Assembly (NCBI GenBank): GCA_937895845.1 | Contig: CALBLK010000004.1 | Location: 1 to 28,294, forward strand | Length of the DNA stretch: 28,294 nt | Direction of reading: 5' to 3' | Source of the DNA: an uncultured Prevotella sp. | GTDB lineage: Bacteria; Bacteroidota; Bacteroidia; Bacteroidales; Bacteroidaceae | Part shown: one piece after another, positions 1 through 7,150 of the stretch | How positions within the stretch are numbered: position 1 is the first letter of the stretch | How the letters are laid out: every line of letters begins with the position of its first letter | Position numbers and translations under genes: made by a program | Notes under the pieces: model-generated | Seen by the model: only the letters and a program-made list of their open reading frames with translations | Told to the model about the DNA's origin: nothing | Databases searched by the model: none

Positions 1-220
1 TACTCATTTTCCGTGACATACGGAAATACTCAAAGCCTTTTTTATGTACTTTTTTACCAGCTCATTCTAAATCCGAAACTTGAGTAACTTTGAGCTTAGA
101 GAACTATAAAGTTACTGATAATCAGCCACTTAGCCAAATTTTATTAGTTATATTACGTTAATTAGTGTTCACTGAATAATTAGTAAGTGTTTGATATTTA
201 GAGTTTTACAACATATTTTG

Positions 221-252
221 TTTGGTGTTTTCACTAAAATTTAGTACCTTTA
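221..252 (+). promoter_or_regulatory. Possible promoter of the IS transposase remnant
   Basis: TTTG at 221-224 and TACCTTTA at 245-252 are separated by 20 nt, close to the Bacteroidetes arrangement TTTG-N19/20-TAnnTTTG (last base differs). The transposase start codon follows 20 bp downstream. The rest of positions 1-272 is AT-rich and shows no gene or clear terminal inverted repeat. Confidence 0.3.
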
Positions 253-272
253 TAACGTTAAAGGAAATCACA

Positions 273-803
273 ATGAAGTACAGCTCACAATATAAACCCC
301 TGACATTGGACTTGTTCAGGTCTTCTTTCGAGGATTTGAACAAGACCAACCGTTGGGTGCTTCTTGGTGACAATCTTCCGTGGGGGGGAGATTGAGAAGA
401 CTTACAATTCCCGTCTTGGAAACAAATACAAGGGTGCAGGCAACAAGCCTGCCCGCATGGTAATCGGTGCGATGATTATAAAGCACAAACTCAATCTTTC
501 CGACGAGGAAACGATAGAGATGATACAGGAGAACCCGTACATGCAATACCTTTGCGGGCTGCCAGAGTTTACCGACAAGCCGTTGTTCTCCCCCAGTTTG
601 TTTGTCACGATTCGGAAGCGCATAAGCATGGACGAGATTAACAAGATGACAGCCTCCCTCTTGCAGCGTGAACACCAAAAGAAGGGAGAATCCCAAAAGC
701 TCAAGGAAGCGCAGGACGGACCGGACGGCAATTCCCCGGCCCCACAGGCCGGGCCTGATGACAACGGTGCGGAATTTACAGACGGCCAAGGCCGCAAGCA
801 TCA
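273..803 (+). pseudogene. IS1182-type transposase remnant, frameshifted and 3'-truncated
   Basis: The ATG at 273 opens a frame (MKYSSQYKPL...) that reads about 40 codons to a stop at 393-395. Just before it lies a run of seven G at 382-388. Removing one G restores the frame to WGEIEKTYNSRLGN, which continues as NKPARMVIGAMIIKHK, MIQENPYMQYLCGLPEF and SLFVTIRKRI. These are typical of the N-terminal DUF772 region of IS1182/IS4-like transposases of Bacteroidetes. Similarity stops near 800, after GQGRKHQ, where the sequence changes character. The DDE catalytic half is therefore absent. About 180 of the roughly 500 residues usual for the family remain. I infer a dead insertion sequence fragment; neither the right terminal repeat nor a target-site duplication was found. 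The family call is fairly secure, the exact IS name is not known. Confidence 0.75.
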
Positions 804-1370
804 AATTTTTCGCAATAAATCATGCGGATTCCTCTCATATTTTTGTAATTTATGGACTGTTAATCCCTATTTCTTTCTGCTTCATTCGCACCTTATATAG
901 GAGTTCTTACTTAGTTGCAAAAGTACGGAAAAGATATGTCAAAAGAAGACATAGCCTGTATTTTTTTACTATCTGCGCAATGCAAATGAATAATGCCTGC
1001 AAATAAATGTGTACAAATGGAGCAATGCATCTCCACCGCCCATCGGTCATTCGTCTGCCGCCCACTGCCTGTCACGCATGAAGTCTACTTATCTTCCTAT
1101 CCTGCATCTATTGGCCTTTCGGCAGCTCGTTTTCCCTGGCGTTCCTGTACAACCCACAACACTTCCATGCACAGACTCTGCAATCTGGTTTGGACAAATA
1201 CCTGCCTACACTGAAATCCAAAGATTAGGACTAAACATTTAATACACTTGCCTGTTGCCGCTGTAAAACTCTAAATTTCAACATTAATTGACAATATTTT
1301 GAGGGAATCGCTTGTATATTTCAAGTATTTTGACGAAGTTTGCATACATTTTAAATGGCTATATGGATAT
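804..1370. other. Gene-poor spacer right of the IS fragment
   Basis: This stretch of about 570 bp follows the point where transposase similarity ends. It contains a minus-strand TACTTTTG box (916-923) pointing into the IS fragment, which may be a leftover promoter of a lost gene. Plus-strand open frames at 993-1214 and 1009-1242 have no recognisable composition or motif, so I do not call them genes. Confidence 0.4.
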
Positions 1371-3530
1371 ATGGAAGAGACGGACACCGCACTGCGCAAC
1401 GCATGGGACTTTGTTGAATACACGGGGAAAAGCATCTTTCTGACCGGAAAAGCGGGAACAGGGAAAACCACATTTCTAAGGGCTGTGAGAGAAAGAAGCA
1501 CTAAGAGGATGATTGTAGTCGCCCCCACCGGTGTTGCTGCCATTAACGCCAATGGTGTCACCATCCACTCGTTCTTTCAGCTCCCCCTGTCGCCATACGT
1601 CCCTGGCACCAACATGAAAAGCCGATTTGACTTCAGCAAGGAGAAGAGAAAAATCATAGCCTCACTCGACCTGCTTGTCATTGACGAGATTTCGATGGTT
1701 AGAAGTGACTTGCTTGACGCCATCGACGCAGTGCTTCGACAGTTCAAAAACAGATACAAGCCCTTTGGAGGGGTACAGCTTTTGATGATTGGCGACCTGC
1801 GGCAGCTCACCCCTGTCGTCACTCCAGAAGACGCCAAGATTCTGCACCCATATTACACCACAAACTATTTCTTTGGAAGCAAGGCTTTGGCGCAAACTGA
1901 CTATGTAACCATTCAGCTTGAAAAAGTTTACCGGCAGGAGGACAAAACATTTGTCAGCATCCTAAACCGTATCAAGGATGGATGCCCAACCGCCTCAGAC
2001 CTGGAAACGCTCAACCAACGGTATGATGCGAACTTCTCACCAACCCCCGAAGACGGCTATATCCGTTTGACCACACATAACTACTTAGCAAACAGCAACA
2101 ATGAAAAGGAGCTGGGCAAGCTGACTACCCCCCAATTTACATTTAATGCACAGATTACCGGGACTTTTCCTGAATACGCCTACCCAACAAGTCCGGCACT
2201 TGTCCTAAAAAAAGGTGCACAGGTGATGTTTGTCAAAAACGACCCATCAGCAAGCCACCGCTACTATAACGGCCGCATCGGCCGCGTAACATTCGTTAGC
2301 AAGGGGAATGTCCACGTACGCTGTACCGGTGACAGCGATGACATTGTCGTTGAACCACAAGAATGGGAAAATGCAAAGTACAGACTCAATCCTGAAACCA
2401 AAGAGATAGAAACTGTCATCCAAGGGACATTCAAGCAATACCCTCTCCGCCTGGCGTGGGCCATTACCATCCATAAAAGTCAAGGCCTCACTTTCGAGCA
2501 CGCTATTATTGACGCTGGAAAATCATTTGCCCCTGGCCAAGTCTACGTTGCACTCAGCCGCTGCAAGACACTTGACGGTATGGTACTGGCCTCTCCACTT
2601 GACAACAGCTCCGTCATTAACGACAAGAAAGTGGACAGCTTTATCAGCACACAGGAGGAACAGGCAAGGCACAGCATCCAACTGCTGCCCAGCCTAAAAG
2701 AAGAGTACAACAGACAACTGCTCGCCGAGTTATTTGACTTCACCCAACTGTATTACAAAGAGGAGTACCTGGAACGGTGTATGCTGGAGTTCTTCTCCAA
2801 CAGTTTTCCTTCACTGACACAGTTGCACAAAGTCACCCTTGGCAACATGAAAACCAGAGTCATTGACATCGCTGCCAAATGGATTGCACAGATAAAAGGA
2901 AAGAGTGCGGAAGAAGCCCACTCAACCGATTTTCTTGAAAGGGTTAGTAGAAGTGCGGAATATTTTCACAACACACTGAAAGCGATTATGGAAAAGCCTT
3001 TGCAGCTAAGCAAAACTGTAAAATCAAACAACAAGGAGGCAATGCGCAGACTCACCGAAACCTGTGAGGAATGCAACCAGCTCTACAACTCAAAAATATT
3101 GCTGCTTTCAGCCATTAGCAAGAAAGGGTACTCTGCCATCACCTATCTGAAAGAAAAACACCTTGCACTACTTGACACGATGGGAAATAGCCTGTCAAGC
3201 AAGAAGCACAAGGAAGTCAGGTCTAAGGAAAAGAAAAAGAAAGAGAAGACATGGGAAACCAGCTACAAGATGTTCACCGATGGGATGAAAGCCGATGAAA
3301 TAGCCATCAACAGGGGACTGACAATAGGCACGATATTCAGACACCTGTCCAAATTCATACAGTCAGGAGACATCCATATAGAGGATTTGATTGATGAACA
3401 AAAGATAAAGACCATCCAACGTGCCATCCAGATGGGAGGCAAAAACGGAAAGGCCGCAGTCAAAGCTCTTTGTCCGCCAGACATTAGCTATGACGAGATT
3501 GATCTTGTCTATAATACAAGCGAAGAATGA
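1371..3530 (+). CDS. Pif1/RecD2-like ATP-dependent DNA helicase with C-terminal helix-turn-helix region
   Basis: This 719-residue protein is an SF1B-type helicase that should unwind DNA 5' to 3' using ATP. Walker A is GKAGTGKTT (residues 26-34), Walker B is LLVIDEIS (101-108), and GDLRQLTPV (141-149) is the Q/D-rich motif III. Further on, AITIHKSQGLTFEHAIID and QVYVALSRCKTLDG are motifs V and VI of Pif1/RecD2. The last 100 residues are lysine-rich and then contain MKADEIAINRGLTIGTIFRH, which fits an HTH_40-type domain found at the C terminus of some Bacteroidetes helicases. The frame is open from 1299, but its first real ATG is at 1371, and the stretch before it (CIHFKWLYGY) does not look like a helicase N terminus. 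It stands alone, bounded downstream by strong hairpins. Its exact cellular role (replication, recombination or genome maintenance) is not shown by context. Confidence 0.85.
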   Translation: MEETDTALRNAWDFVEYTGKSIFLTGKAGTGKTTFLRAVRERSTKRMIVVAPTGVAAINANGVTIHSFFQLPLSPYVPGTNMKSRFDFSKEKRKIIASLDLLVIDEISMVRSDLLDAIDAVLRQFKNRYKPFGGVQLLMIGDLRQLTPVVTPEDAKILHPYYTTNYFFGSKALAQTDYVTIQLEKVYRQEDKTFVSILNRIKDGCPTASDLETLNQRYDANFSPTPEDGYIRLTTHNYLANSNNEKELGKLTTPQFTFNAQITGTFPEYAYPTSPALVLKKGAQVMFVKNDPSASHRYYNGRIGRVTFVSKGNVHVRCTGDSDDIVVEPQEWENAKYRLNPETKEIETVIQGTFKQYPLRLAWAITIHKSQGLTFEHAIIDAGKSFAPGQVYVALSRCKTLDGMVLASPLDNSSVINDKKVDSFISTQEEQARHSIQLLPSLKEEYNRQLLAELFDFTQLYYKEEYLERCMLEFFSNSFPSLTQLHKVTLGNMKTRVIDIAAKWIAQIKGKSAEEAHSTDFLERVSRSAEYFHNTLKAIMEKPLQLSKTVKSNNKEAMRRLTETCEECNQLYNSKILLLSAISKKGYSAITYLKEKHLALLDTMGNSLSSKKHKEVRSKEKKKKEKTWETSYKMFTDGMKADEIAINRGLTIGTIFRHLSKFIQSGDIHIEDLIDEQKIKTIQRAIQMGGKNGKAAVKALCPPDISYDEIDLVYNTSEE

Positions 3531-3584
3531 AATTAGAACGCTTTTGCGGCCATCATCGAGTATTTGACAATCACATATACAAAG

Positions 3585-3627
3585 AAAACTCGCAACTTAA
3601 GTGTATTTCACTAAAGTTGCGAGTTTT
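3585..3627. terminator. Long hairpin, likely bidirectional terminator
   Basis: AAAACTCGCAACTT (3585-3598) pairs perfectly with 3614-3627. Inside, AGTG/CACT adds four more pairs after an A-A mismatch, closing a 5-nt loop. The A/T-rich ends supply a U tract in both directions. It sits between the convergent helicase gene and the rpmB-rpmG-DUF4295 genes. Confidence 0.75.
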
Positions 3628-3637
3628 GACTTATATT

Positions 3638-3675
3638 GAGGGTGTTTCGAACTTTTGACACACCCCTCTTCTTTC
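3638..3675. terminator. Second hairpin between convergent genes
   Basis: GAGGGTGT (3638-3645) pairs with ACACcCCTC (3660-3668), with one bulged C, and is followed on the plus strand by a TTCTTTCT tract. It lies 11 bp after the first hairpin and about 30 bp past the stop of the minus-strand DUF4295 gene. Confidence 0.5.
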
Positions 3676-3699
3676 TATATGTTCTGTAAAGGGAGACAA

Positions 3700-3858
3700 T
3701 TAGTTCTTAAAGAAACTCTTAACCTCCTCATTGGGAATCATTCGCTCATCAAAGACGTAAGCACCTGTCTTAGGGCTCTTCACCATCTTGATAACCTTTG
3801 AATATGCGCGACCATCCTTTGAACCTTCATGGAGGGTTGCAACGGTTTTCTTTGCCAT
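3700..3858 (-). CDS. DUF4295 family small basic protein
   Basis: This 52-residue protein runs from MAKKTVATLHEG to EEVKSFFKN. It is lysine-rich and contains KMVKSPKTGAYVFDE, characteristic of the small DUF4295 family found almost only in Bacteroidetes, normally right behind rpmG. It starts 27 bp after the rpmG stop and ends before the hairpins at 3585-3668, so it is most likely the last gene of the rpmB-rpmG operon. The basic composition and constant linkage suggest a ribosome-associated protein, but that function is inference from context. The length fits the family, and both the ATG (3856-3858) and the TAA (3700-3702) are clear. Confidence 0.85.
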   Translation of the reverse strand: MAKKTVATLHEGSKDGRAYSKVIKMVKSPKTGAYVFDERMIPNEEVKSFFKN

Positions 3859-3885
3859 AGTCTATTAAGTGTGCTTAATGTTTGA

Positions 3886-4074
3886 TTATTTGATTTCCTT
3901 GTGAAGTGTCATCTTTTTCAAGATAGGATTATACTTCATAAGTTCCATTCTTTCAGGAGTATTCTTACGGTTCTTGGTCGTTACATAACGACTTGTTCCG
4001 GGCTTACCGCTGTTCTTAATCTCAGTGCATTCCAATATTACCTGCACTCTGTTGCCTTTTGCTTTCTTTGCCAT
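3886..4074 (-). CDS. rpmG: 50S ribosomal protein L33 (bL33)
   Basis: This 62-residue protein carries the L33 pattern: MAKKAKGNRVQVILECTE, then SRYVTTKNRKNTPERMELMK and a C-terminal NPILKKMTLHKEIK. L33 is a small protein of the large ribosomal subunit near the E site. The zinc-binding cysteine pairs of C+ paralogues are missing (only one Cys remains), so this is the zinc-free form. It begins 5 bp after the rpmB stop, which means co-transcription with L28, as in most Bacteroidetes. Confidence 0.95.
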   Translation of the reverse strand: MAKKAKGNRVQVILECTEIKNSGKPGTSRYVTTKNRKNTPERMELMKYNPILKKMTLHKEIK

Positions 4075-4079
4075 GGTGG

Positions 4080-4343
4080 TCAGTCTCCTATTACTTTAAT
4101 GTCTTTCCAATCGCAATAGCCCTTAGACACAGCACGCTTGAGTGCAGCATCAAGACCCACTTTATTAATCATACGCAGACCAGCAGCGCTAATCTTCAAG
4201 CTAATCCAGCACTCCTCCTCTACGTAGTAGAACTTTTTGCTGAACAGGTTTACATCAAAGGTGCGCTTTGTGCGGTGCTTCGAGTGAGACACATTATTTC
4301 CCACCTGTGCCTTCTTTCCTGTAATCTGACAAATCTTCGACAT
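4080..4343 (-). CDS. rpmB: 50S ribosomal protein L28 (bL28)
   Basis: The 87-residue product begins MSKICQITGKKAQVGNNVSH, the usual L28 start, and continues with the SKHRTKRTF segment, then LKISAAGLRMINKVGLDAAL. L28 binds 23S rRNA in the large subunit. It is the first gene of rpmB-rpmG-DUF4295, with a good Bacteroidetes promoter about 50 bp upstream (4394-4424). It is separated from cinA upstream by 156 bp, so it probably forms its own transcription unit. Confidence 0.96.
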   Translation of the reverse strand: MSKICQITGKKAQVGNNVSHSKHRTKRTFDVNLFSKKFYYVEEECWISLKISAAGLRMINKVGLDAALKRAVSKGYCDWKDIKVIGD

Positions 4344-4393
4344 TTCTATCTAAATTTCGAGTTTCTTATTTATAACTTATTCCAAACAGTGTG

Positions 4394-4424
4394 CAAAGGT
4401 AGGGATTATTTCGGAAAAATCAAA
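4394..4424 (-). promoter_or_regulatory. Promoter of rpmB-rpmG-DUF4295
   Basis: On the minus strand TTTG (4421-4424) is followed after exactly 19 nt by TACCTTTG (4394-4401). This is the textbook Bacteroidetes primary-sigma promoter, TTTG-N19-TAnnTTTG, and is the best example in the window. The rpmB start codon lies about 50 bp downstream. Confidence 0.7.
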
Positions 4425-4499
4425 ATATTTCCCCTAAAAATCAATAATTTAAGGGTTGTTTTTGCCTTTTTCTATCATGCCTGAAGCCTCATGCGGCAA

Positions 4500-5021
4500 T
4501 CATTCTGCAACTTTTACCACAGTCGCATCCGCAGCCTCCTCGTTCAAGAAGTCGAGAAAGAGTTGGAGAGCCTTGTTGGTAGCAATGGCCAGATTGATGT
4601 CACGGCCAAAGTCCTCCTCTATCTTCAACGTCTTGAAACGCTTGGCCGACCCGCAGGCCAGCCAGATTGTCCCAACGGGAATATCCTTAGTCCCTCCTGT
4701 AGGTCCGGCAAAGCCCGTGGCTGAAATGGCAAAATCCGTATTGAGTATCTTACACGCCCCCATTACCATTTCAATGGCAACCTCCTCACATACGGCTGTT
4801 TTTTCTGCAAGGAGTTCTGGAGACACTCCCAGCAAACGTTGTTTGATTTCGTCAACATAAGACACAACCCCTCCCTTAAAATATTTGGATGAGCCAGGAA
4901 CAGCAATAATCGCCTCGGCTATACGGCCACCCGTACAGCTTTCCGCGGTGCCTACGGTCTTTTCCTGCTCCCAGAGAAGCTGGCTTATCTCCCTACTGAT
5001 AATTTTACTTTCAAAATCCAT
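4500..5021 (-). CDS. CinA-family nicotinamide-nucleotide amidohydrolase (PncC-type)
   Basis: At 173 residues this is the stand-alone C-terminal CinA domain, without the N-terminal molybdopterin-binding-like COG1058 domain. Conserved signatures are TVGTAESCTGGRIAEAI (residues 22-38, with the catalytic Ser), SYVDEIKQRLLGV and AISATGFAGPTGGTKDIPVGT. Family members deamidate nicotinamide mononucleotide to nicotinate mononucleotide in NAD recycling, in the cytoplasm. It starts 28 bp after tsaD and is probably the last gene of map-tsaD-cinA. The family is secure; the exact substrate is known from the family only. Confidence 0.9.
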   Translation of the reverse strand: MDFESKIISREISQLLWEQEKTVGTAESCTGGRIAEAIIAVPGSSKYFKGGVVSYVDEIKQRLLGVSPELLAEKTAVCEEVAIEMVMGACKILNTDFAISATGFAGPTGGTKDIPVGTIWLACGSAKRFKTLKIEEDFGRDINLAIATNKALQLFLDFLNEEAADATVVKVAE

Positions 5022-5049
5022 ACTGTCTTGTTCTATTATTATAATGTTA

Positions 5050-6081
5050 TCAGGCGAATGTCACCTTTGAGAATGCAGGTGCATCCATATTGCAAAACTC
5101 ACCTTTCAAAAATTTGTAATAGCCAGTGATGCCTATCATTGCAGCATTGTCAGTAGTATAACTGAACCGCGGAATGTAAATTTTCCAGCCATATTTTTCA
5201 GCATGCTCGTGAAAAGCATTGCGAAGGCCATTGTTCGCGCTCACGCCTCCAGCGACAGCCACATGACAGATGCCTGTCTGTTTTACCGCTTTCCGCAGTT
5301 TCTTCATCAGTATATCCACAATGGTAAACTCCAGGCTTGCCGCTATGTCCTCTTGATGATGCGCCACGAAATCTGAATCCTCAGCCACCCATTCGCGAAG
5401 CGAGTACAGGAAAGATGTCTTTAATCCGCTAAAACTGTAATTCAGTCCGGGTATCTGCGGCTCGGCAAAATGGTAGGCATGCGGATTTCCCTTCCTTGCC
5501 AGCCTGTCTATAATTGGTCCGCCCGGGTATCCGAGACCCATCACCTTCGAGCATTTGTCAATGGCCTCGCCCGCCGCGTCATCAATAGTTTGTCCCAGCA
5601 CCTCCATATCGTCAAAGGCATTGACCTTTACAATTTGCGAATTGCCGCCGCTTACAAGCAAGCACAGAAAAGGCAGAGGTGGGGCCGAGTTGTCTTCCAC
5701 GCTTTCCTTGATAAAATGCGCCATCACATGGCCTTGCAAGTGATTGACATCCACCAAGGGGATATTTAGCGACCGTGCAAACCCCTTGGCAAAACTGACA
5801 CCAACAAGCAGAGACCCCATCAAGCCAGGCCCACGGGTGAACGCAACAGCAGAAAGTTGTTCTTTGGCAATACCTGCGCGCTTGATAGCCTGGTCTACCA
5901 CAGGAACGATATTCTGCTGATGGGCCCGCGAGGCGAGCTCTGGCACAACCCCACCATAAGCCTCGTGCACAGCTTGGCTGGCTGTCACATTGCTCAGCAA
6001 AACGCCGTCGCGAAGCACCGCAGCCGAAGTGTCATCACAGCTGCTCTCTATACCTAATATATATATATGCCTTTCGTCCAT
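5050..6081 (-). CDS. tsaD: tRNA N6-adenosine threonylcarbamoyltransferase TsaD
   Basis: This 343-residue protein transfers the threonylcarbamoyl group to A37 of ANN-decoding tRNAs, together with TsaB and TsaE. The ASKHA-fold markers are ILGIESSCDDTSAAV at the N terminus, the metal-binding NHLQGHVMAHF (HxxxH), LLVSGGNSQIV, GYPGGPIIDRLA and VAGGVSANNGLR. The open frame extends upstream to 6141, but the start at 6081 (MDERHIYILGIES) fits the family and leaves 5 bp to the map stop; the longer version would run into map. Translational coupling with map is likely. Confidence 0.95.
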   Translation of the reverse strand: MDERHIYILGIESSCDDTSAAVLRDGVLLSNVTASQAVHEAYGGVVPELASRAHQQNIVPVVDQAIKRAGIAKEQLSAVAFTRGPGLMGSLLVGVSFAKGFARSLNIPLVDVNHLQGHVMAHFIKESVEDNSAPPLPFLCLLVSGGNSQIVKVNAFDDMEVLGQTIDDAAGEAIDKCSKVMGLGYPGGPIIDRLARKGNPHAYHFAEPQIPGLNYSFSGLKTSFLYSLREWVAEDSDFVAHHQEDIAASLEFTIVDILMKKLRKAVKQTGICHVAVAGGVSANNGLRNAFHEHAEKYGWKIYIPRFSYTTDNAAMIGITGYYKFLKGEFCNMDAPAFSKVTFA

Positions 6082-6086
6082 CAAAA

Positions 6087-6950
6087 CTATCTTGTTAAGA
6101 TTTCCACACCATGCTCTGTCATTAGGAAAGTGTGCTCCCACTGGGCGCTGGGCTTCTCATCACCTGTGATCACCTCCCATCCATACTCGTCATCCGCATC
6201 TATAAACACCTTCCATGTTCCCATATTTATCATGGGTTCGATAGTAAACACCATTCCCGGGACAAGAAGCATGCCTGTGCCCCGATGACCATAATGAAGC
6301 ACCTCGGGCTCCTCATGAAACGCCAGTCCAACGCCATGCCCACACAGGTCACGAACCACGCCATAATGATATTTCTCCGCGTGCTTTTGAATGGCATGAC
6401 CGATGTCGCCGACAAAGCAATAGGGCTTCGCTGCCTCTGCACCTACCTCAAGGCACTCTTTGGCCACACGCACCAGCTGATCCTTCTCCGGCGTGGTTTT
6501 ACCTCCGATGACAAACATTCTGGAAGCGTCTGCATAATAGCCGTTATAGATAGTCGTAAAGTCCACATTTACGATATCACCCTCCTGAAGCACATCCTCT
6601 ACCTTGGGGATACCGTGGCACACTACTTCATTGATACTGGTGCAAACACTTTTCGGAAATCCTTCATAGCCAAGACAAGCAGGTATAGCTCCATGCCCCA
6701 CACAGTAATCGTAGCAAATCTTATCGATTTCCAGTGTGTTCATCCCCGGTCTGACAAGCCTCTCTACCTCATCAAGCACGCCCGTATTGATTGCTCCGCT
6801 CTTTTTGATTCCCTCAATCTGTTCTGGGGTCTTTATCAAGTCGCGTGTAGGCACAAGTTTTCCCTTGTTCTCCCAATACATTACCTGTTTGTCCAATTCG
6901 GTAGGCTCTTGTCCAGGGAGACAATGCCATCTGCGTTTTTTTCCGAACAT
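6087..6950 (-). CDS. map: Type I methionine aminopeptidase
   Basis: This 287-residue enzyme removes the initiator methionine from nascent proteins. All five metal ligands are visible: Asp130 (VNVDFTT), Asp141 (YADASRMF), His205 (GHGVG), Glu238 (TIEPM) and Glu272 (QWEHT), plus the substrate-contact His112 in CHGIP. It has an N-terminal extension of about 40 residues (MFGKKRRWHCLPGQEP...) before the catalytic core, compared with the minimal E. coli type. A TAATTTTG box at 6976-6983 would put transcription start just ahead of the ATG at 6950, which supports this start. It leads the map-tsaD-cinA group. Confidence 0.95.
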   Translation of the reverse strand: MFGKKRRWHCLPGQEPTELDKQVMYWENKGKLVPTRDLIKTPEQIEGIKKSGAINTGVLDEVERLVRPGMNTLEIDKICYDYCVGHGAIPACLGYEGFPKSVCTSINEVVCHGIPKVEDVLQEGDIVNVDFTTIYNGYYADASRMFVIGGKTTPEKDQLVRVAKECLEVGAEAAKPYCFVGDIGHAIQKHAEKYHYGVVRDLCGHGVGLAFHEEPEVLHYGHRGTGMLLVPGMVFTIEPMINMGTWKVFIDADDEYGWEVITGDEKPSAQWEHTFLMTEHGVEILTR

Positions 6951-6975
6951 GTCCTTATCTTGTTTTTAAACGTTG

Positions 6976-6983
6976 CAAAATTA
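6976..6983 (-). promoter_or_regulatory. -7 box upstream of map
   Basis: The minus strand reads TAATTTTGC, matching TAnnTTTG, about 26 bp before the map start. No TTTG sits at the ideal distance upstream, so only half of the promoter pattern is present. The 13-bp string CGTTGCAAAATTA around it recurs at 27378-27390 in the phage. Confidence 0.4.
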
Positions 6984-7077
6984 CAATTTTTCCAGCAAAT
7001 GCCATACAAAAAAATGTTTTTTAAGCCCAAACCGGCCATTAGATTTCGTCCCAGGTTGCTGCTTGTTTCGGACAGCT

Positions 7078-7127
7078 TAAAAGAAAAGCTGGCAGTCCAT
7101 GTACCACTTCGTACGAAGACTGCCAGC
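7078..7127 (-). terminator. Terminator of thrS
   Basis: GCTGGCAGTC (7088-7097) and GACTGCCAGC (7118-7127) form a perfect 10-bp stem, with an inner GTAC/GTAC stem in the loop. On the minus strand the stem is followed by TTTTCTTTT. It lies 24 bp past the thrS stop. Confidence 0.8.
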
Positions 7128-7150
7128 CTCTGTTAAGCGACTTGTATCGG

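Noticed and set aside
1009..1242. A 77-codon plus-strand ORF left of the helicase
   Set aside because: Overlaps another open frame, has no recognisable motif, and follows a degraded IS; no support as a gene.
6132..7136. A 334-codon plus-strand frame opposite map
   Set aside because: Antisense to the methionine aminopeptidase gene, which has all five metal ligands; it also runs into the thrS terminator.
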